From: Clostridia bacterium
GTDB taxonomy: Bacteria; Bacillota_A; Clostridia; Christensenellales; Aristaeellaceae
NCBI GenBank assembly: GCA_017530275.1
Contig: JAFXMP010000206.1
Coordinates: 1-6,738 of the forward strand
Length of the DNA stretch: 6,738 nt
Direction of reading: 5' to 3'
The notes beneath the pieces are model-generated. The model was not told the origin of the DNA. It did not search any database and saw only the letters and a program-made list of their open reading frames with translations. A program made the position numbers and the translations under genes. Positions 4,376 through 6,738 of the stretch are shown piece by piece (positions within the stretch are counted from its first letter, which is position 1; each line of letters begins with the position of its first letter).

Positions 4376-6738
4376 ATGAAAAAACTGTTGTGCGCGCTGG
4401 CGGTGCTGGCGCTGGCGATCGTGCTGCTGCCCATGCAGGAGGCGAAAGCGAATTACCATAGGGGCGACACATGCCCGAAATGCGGACAAAACAATATCAG
4501 TACTTTTTGGGGCACAACCAAACTTCACAACGTTTGGTGCAGTAATTGCCATTGGGGCCAGGAGTTAAATGGCGACGGTAGATGGATCACGCTGGAAAGC
4601 AACCGCGAACCGCATTTCGGCGGCACGGCCACCTGCGTAAAAGAAGCAAAATGCGAGGGCTGCAACACGACATACGGCGAAATAGACCCCAAAAACCATA
4701 CAAACCTGGAAACCTTCGCCGCCAAAGAGCCCACCTGCACCGAAAGCGGCAATAACCTGTATTACTATTGCAAGGACTGCAAAAAGTACCTGAAAGCGGA
4801 TAAGAAAACCGAAACCACCGTGGAAAAAGAAACCATCAAGGCCTTCCACGACTGGGCCACCACCCTGACGGACGGCGGCGACACCCATTATTACGCCTGC
4901 TCCCGCTGTGACGCGAAAAAGGACGAAGCGGCGCACATCTACGAAAACTGGACGAAAGTGGACGACAGCAACCACAAGGGCAAATGCGCCTGCGGGAAGG
5001 AGAAAACCGAACCCCATTCCGGCGGCACGGCTACCTGCCAGGCAAAAGCCAAGTGCGCAGACTGCGAAGCGGAATATGGCGATAAAGCCGATCACAATTG
5101 GGATACGGCTTGGACCACGGGCGAGGGCAAGCACTGGCACAAGTGCAAAACGCCGGGCTGCACCGCCAAGAAGGACGAAGCGGAGCACAGCGGCGGCACG
5201 GCCACCTGCGTAAGCCAGGCCACCTGCGGCGTATGCAATCAGAAATACGGTCAAAAAGACCCCAACAACCACAGCTGGCAGCAGAGCAAGATTCTGTGGC
5301 TTTATGTCAATGGCACATATACCGAAGCAGACGTTTACTACTCCTGCGAACGGAAGGTGAATGGCTGCACTGCGAGCAAAACGCAGAAAATGCACCTTGA
5401 AAAGTCCTGCACGGCCACATGCGAAGCAGCCGGCAAATACATTTTCAAGGCTACGATTTCTGCGGATGAAACGCTGGATGGCGGCGCGTATTCCGAAGAA
5501 AGAAGCCTGGATGCGTCCGCCCTGGGCCACGAATGGGAAACCAAGTGGACCATTGACGGGGATGTGCATTACCACGCCTGCTCCCGGTGTGATGCAAAAA
5601 AGGACGAGGCGGCGCACAGCTACGGCAGCTGGACAAAAGTGGACGACGAAACCCACGAGGGCACCTGCGTCTGCGGCGCGAAAACCACGGGGGAACATGT
5701 ATGGAACGGCAGCCATTGGTGCGGATATCCCCGCAAGTGTTCCGTGTGCCAGGAATATTACGGCGAAACCTTGGGTCATGAATTTTGGTATGAATATAAA
5801 ACCGAAGAACAGCACAAGATCAACTGCTATCACTGTGACGGGCTCTTCGGCAGAGAGGATCATTCTGGCGGCACCGCCACCTGCACGAAGAAGGCCGTCT
5901 GCGAAAAGTGCGGCGAGGAATACGGCGATTACGCCCACGACTGGGGCGAATGGCACGTTGACCCGGACGACAGCACAAAGCACATCCGAACCTGTAACAA
6001 CAACTGCGGCGCCAGCGAAAGCCACGCCATTTCCTGGGGCGCCTGGGAGAAGGTGGACGAGGAAAACCACAAGCACACCTGCCAGGGGGGCTGCGGCCTT
6101 TCGGAGACGGTGGCCCACGTGTGGAACGGCAGCCATTGGTGCGGCTATCCCCGCAAGTGCAGGGACTGCGGCGAGTTCTACGGCGACGTTTTAGATCATG
6201 AATTCTGGTACGAGTATAAAACGGAAGAGCAGCATAAGATCAACTGCTATCACTGCGACGGGCTCTTTGGCAGGGAGGACCATTCCGGCGGCACGGCTAC
6301 CTGTACACAGAAGGCCGTATGCGAAAAGTGCGGTCATGAATACGGCGCGCTCGCCGAGCACACCGGCGGCACGGCTACCTGTACGGAGAAGGCGAAGTGT
6401 GAAGTCTGCGGACAGGAATACGGGGAACCGCTGGGCCACGACCTCATCCATCACGACGCCCAGGCCCCCACCTGCACGGCTATCGGCTGGGACGCCTACA
6501 ACACCTGCTCCCGGTGCGATTACACCACCTATGAGGAAAAAGCCGCGCTCGGCCATGACCCGGTGCACCATGACGCACAAGCGCCCACCTGTACGGCCAT
6601 CGGCTGGGATGCCTATGATACCTGCTCCCGGTGCGATTACACCACCTATGAGGAAAAAGCCGCGCTCGGCCATGACCCGGTGCACCATGACGCACAAGCG
6701 CCCACCTGTACGGCCATCGGCTGGGATGCCTATGATAC
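4376..6738 (+). CDS. Large secreted Cys/His-rich repeat protein, 3' end beyond the window
   Basis: An uninterrupted frame of 787 codons starts at ATG 4376, eight bases after a perfect AAGGAGG (4361-4367), and runs off the window. Residues 1-25 are a signal peptide: MKK, a hydrophobic core LLCALAVLALAIVLL, and cleavage after AKA (Ala25). The exported part opens with CPKCG (33-37) and is then built of Cys/His modules. Six copies of a 22-residue module, H-x-GGTATC-x3-A-x-C-x2-C-x3-YG, start at residues 80, 214, 271, 496, 636 and 662. A 44-residue HY-x-ACSRCDAKKDEAAH module is at 171 and 398, a 77-residue module at 441 and 581, and 39-residue tandem repeats run from 687. Paired C-x-x-C motifs resemble zinc ribbons, so metal binding or disulfides are plausible (inference). 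No enzyme motif, membrane anchor or sortase signal is visible in the part seen. I recall similar repeats in surface proteins of gut Clostridia, but know no established function. Confidence 0.9.
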   Translation, partial: MKKLLCALAVLALAIVLLPMQEAKANYHRGDTCPKCGQNNISTFWGTTKLHNVWCSNCHWGQELNGDGRWITLESNREPHFGGTATCVKEAKCEGCNTTYGEIDPKNHTNLETFAAKEPTCTESGNNLYYYCKDCKKYLKADKKTETTVEKETIKAFHDWATTLTDGGDTHYYACSRCDAKKDEAAHIYENWTKVDDSNHKGKCACGKEKTEPHSGGTATCQAKAKCADCEAEYGDKADHNWDTAWTTGEGKHWHKCKTPGCTAKKDEAEHSGGTATCVSQATCGVCNQKYGQKDPNNHSWQQSKILWLYVNGTYTEADVYYSCERKVNGCTASKTQKMHLEKSCTATCEAAGKYIFKATISADETLDGGAYSEERSLDASALGHEWETKWTIDGDVHYHACSRCDAKKDEAAHSYGSWTKVDDETHEGTCVCGAKTTGEHVWNGSHWCGYPRKCSVCQEYYGETLGHEFWYEYKTEEQHKINCYHCDGLFGREDHSGGTATCTKKAVCEKCGEEYGDYAHDWGEWHVDPDDSTKHIRTCNNNCGASESHAISWGAWEKVDEENHKHTCQGGCGLSETVAHVWNGSHWCGYPRKCRDCGEFYGDVLDHEFWYEYKTEEQHKINCYHCDGLFGREDHSGGTATCTQKAVCEKCGHEYGALAEHTGGTATCTEKAKCEVCGQEYGEPLGHDLIHHDAQAPTCTAIGWDAYNTCSRCDYTTYEEKAALGHDPVHHDAQAPTCTAIGWDAYDTCSRCDYTTYEEKAALGHDPVHHDAQAPTCTAIGWDAYD
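4886..5017 (+). repeat. 44-residue Cys module, copy 1
   Basis: This encodes residues 171-214 (HYYACSRCDAKKDEAAH, then WTKVDD, CACG, ending in H). It matches 5567-5698 at 30 of 44 residues; the first 17 residues differ at only one position. Confidence 0.75.
5567..5698 (+). repeat. 44-residue Cys module, copy 2
   Basis: This encodes residues 398-441 (HYHACSRCDAKKDEAAH, then WTKVDD, CVCG, ending in H) and is the counterpart of 4886-5017. Copy 1 runs into a short GGTATC module, whereas copy 2 runs into the 77-residue module at 5696. Confidence 0.75.
5696..5926 (+). repeat. 77-residue module, copy 1
   Basis: This encodes residues 441-517, from HVWNGSHWCGYPRKC through HEFWYEYKTEEQHKINCYHC to EKCGEEYG. 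The second copy lies exactly 420 bases (140 residues) downstream. The two share 68 of 77 residues without gaps. Confidence 0.85.
6116..6346 (+). repeat. 77-residue module, copy 2
   Basis: This encodes residues 581-657 and is the counterpart of 5696-5926. A 37-residue block (6197-6307 against 5777-5887) is identical in protein, yet differs at 15 codons in DNA, all synonymous. Confidence 0.85.
6434..6738 (+). repeat. 117-base (39-residue) tandem repeats at the window edge
   Basis: There are two full units (6434-6550, 6551-6667) and 71 bases of a third. Each unit encodes GHD..., HHDAQAPTCTAIGWDAY, TCSRCDYTTYEEKAAL. Units 2 and 3 are identical in DNA over the visible 71 bases, and the second half of unit 1 matches too, so the expansion is recent or homogenised. 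A single diverged relative (EPTCTESGNN...YYYCKDCKKYL) occurs earlier, around 4727-4792. The true copy number lies beyond the window. Confidence 0.9.

Noticed and set aside
4565..6136. A 523-codon open frame on the minus strand with long hydrophobic stretches
   Set aside because: It lies wholly opposite the secreted repeat protein. Its Ala/Val/Phe-rich product is the mirror of repeated GC-rich Gly, Thr, Cys and Lys/Glu codons, and the plus-strand frame has a signal peptide, a perfect ribosome binding site and conserved modules.
5361..6194. A 277-codon plus-strand frame rich in Arg, Pro, Thr and Ala
   Set aside because: It is an off-frame reading inside the repeat protein, without a ribosome binding site or recognisable domain. 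The 15 silent differences in the duplicated block fit the other frame.
4376..6738. CRISPR or other DNA-level repeat array in the 3' part
   Set aside because: Repeats are in multiples of three, stay in frame and preserve protein sequence with silent changes, so they are coding modules rather than repeat-spacer units.

Overview
The window looks like chromosomal DNA from a gut-type Bacillota (Clostridia). The signs are strong AAGGAGG-type ribosome binding sites, a TTG start, a 7TMR-DISM histidine kinase, a Phd/PIN toxin-antitoxin pair, and a large secreted Cys-rich protein built from H-x-GGTATC...C-x-x-C...YG modules, of a kind I recall as common in predicted surface proteins of gut Clostridia. 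I cannot assign a genus.

Layout. Bases 1-602 are decayed: an XRE-type regulator gene with an in-frame TGA inside its HTH and an apparently replaced 3' end, then the C-terminal tail of an unrecognised protein. A two-component system follows (kinase 745-2676, OmpR-family regulator 2715-3380), behind a promoter with a 28-bp near-palindromic element. Next is a self-contained toxin-antitoxin cassette (3402-4156) with its own consensus promoter buried in a perfect 15-bp inverted repeat, overlapping antitoxin and toxin genes, and an intrinsic terminator. The rest (4376-6738) is one long reading frame with no stop before the window edge. It encodes a secreted Cys/His-rich repeat protein of at least 787 residues.

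How the parts may work together. The same 28-bp element lies upstream of the kinase gene (650-677) and of the secreted protein gene (4227-4254). In both places it starts the same distance, 43 nt, ahead of a -10 hexamer, and neither promoter has a good -35. The simplest reading is that the OmpR-type regulator binds this element, controls its own operon, and controls the secreted protein. That would make a kinase / regulator / secreted-effector unit, interrupted by an independent toxin-antitoxin cassette. This regulon is inferred, not proven.

The large secreted-protein frame also produces long spurious frames on both strands (notably 4565-6136 minus and 5361-6194 plus). They should not be annotated.
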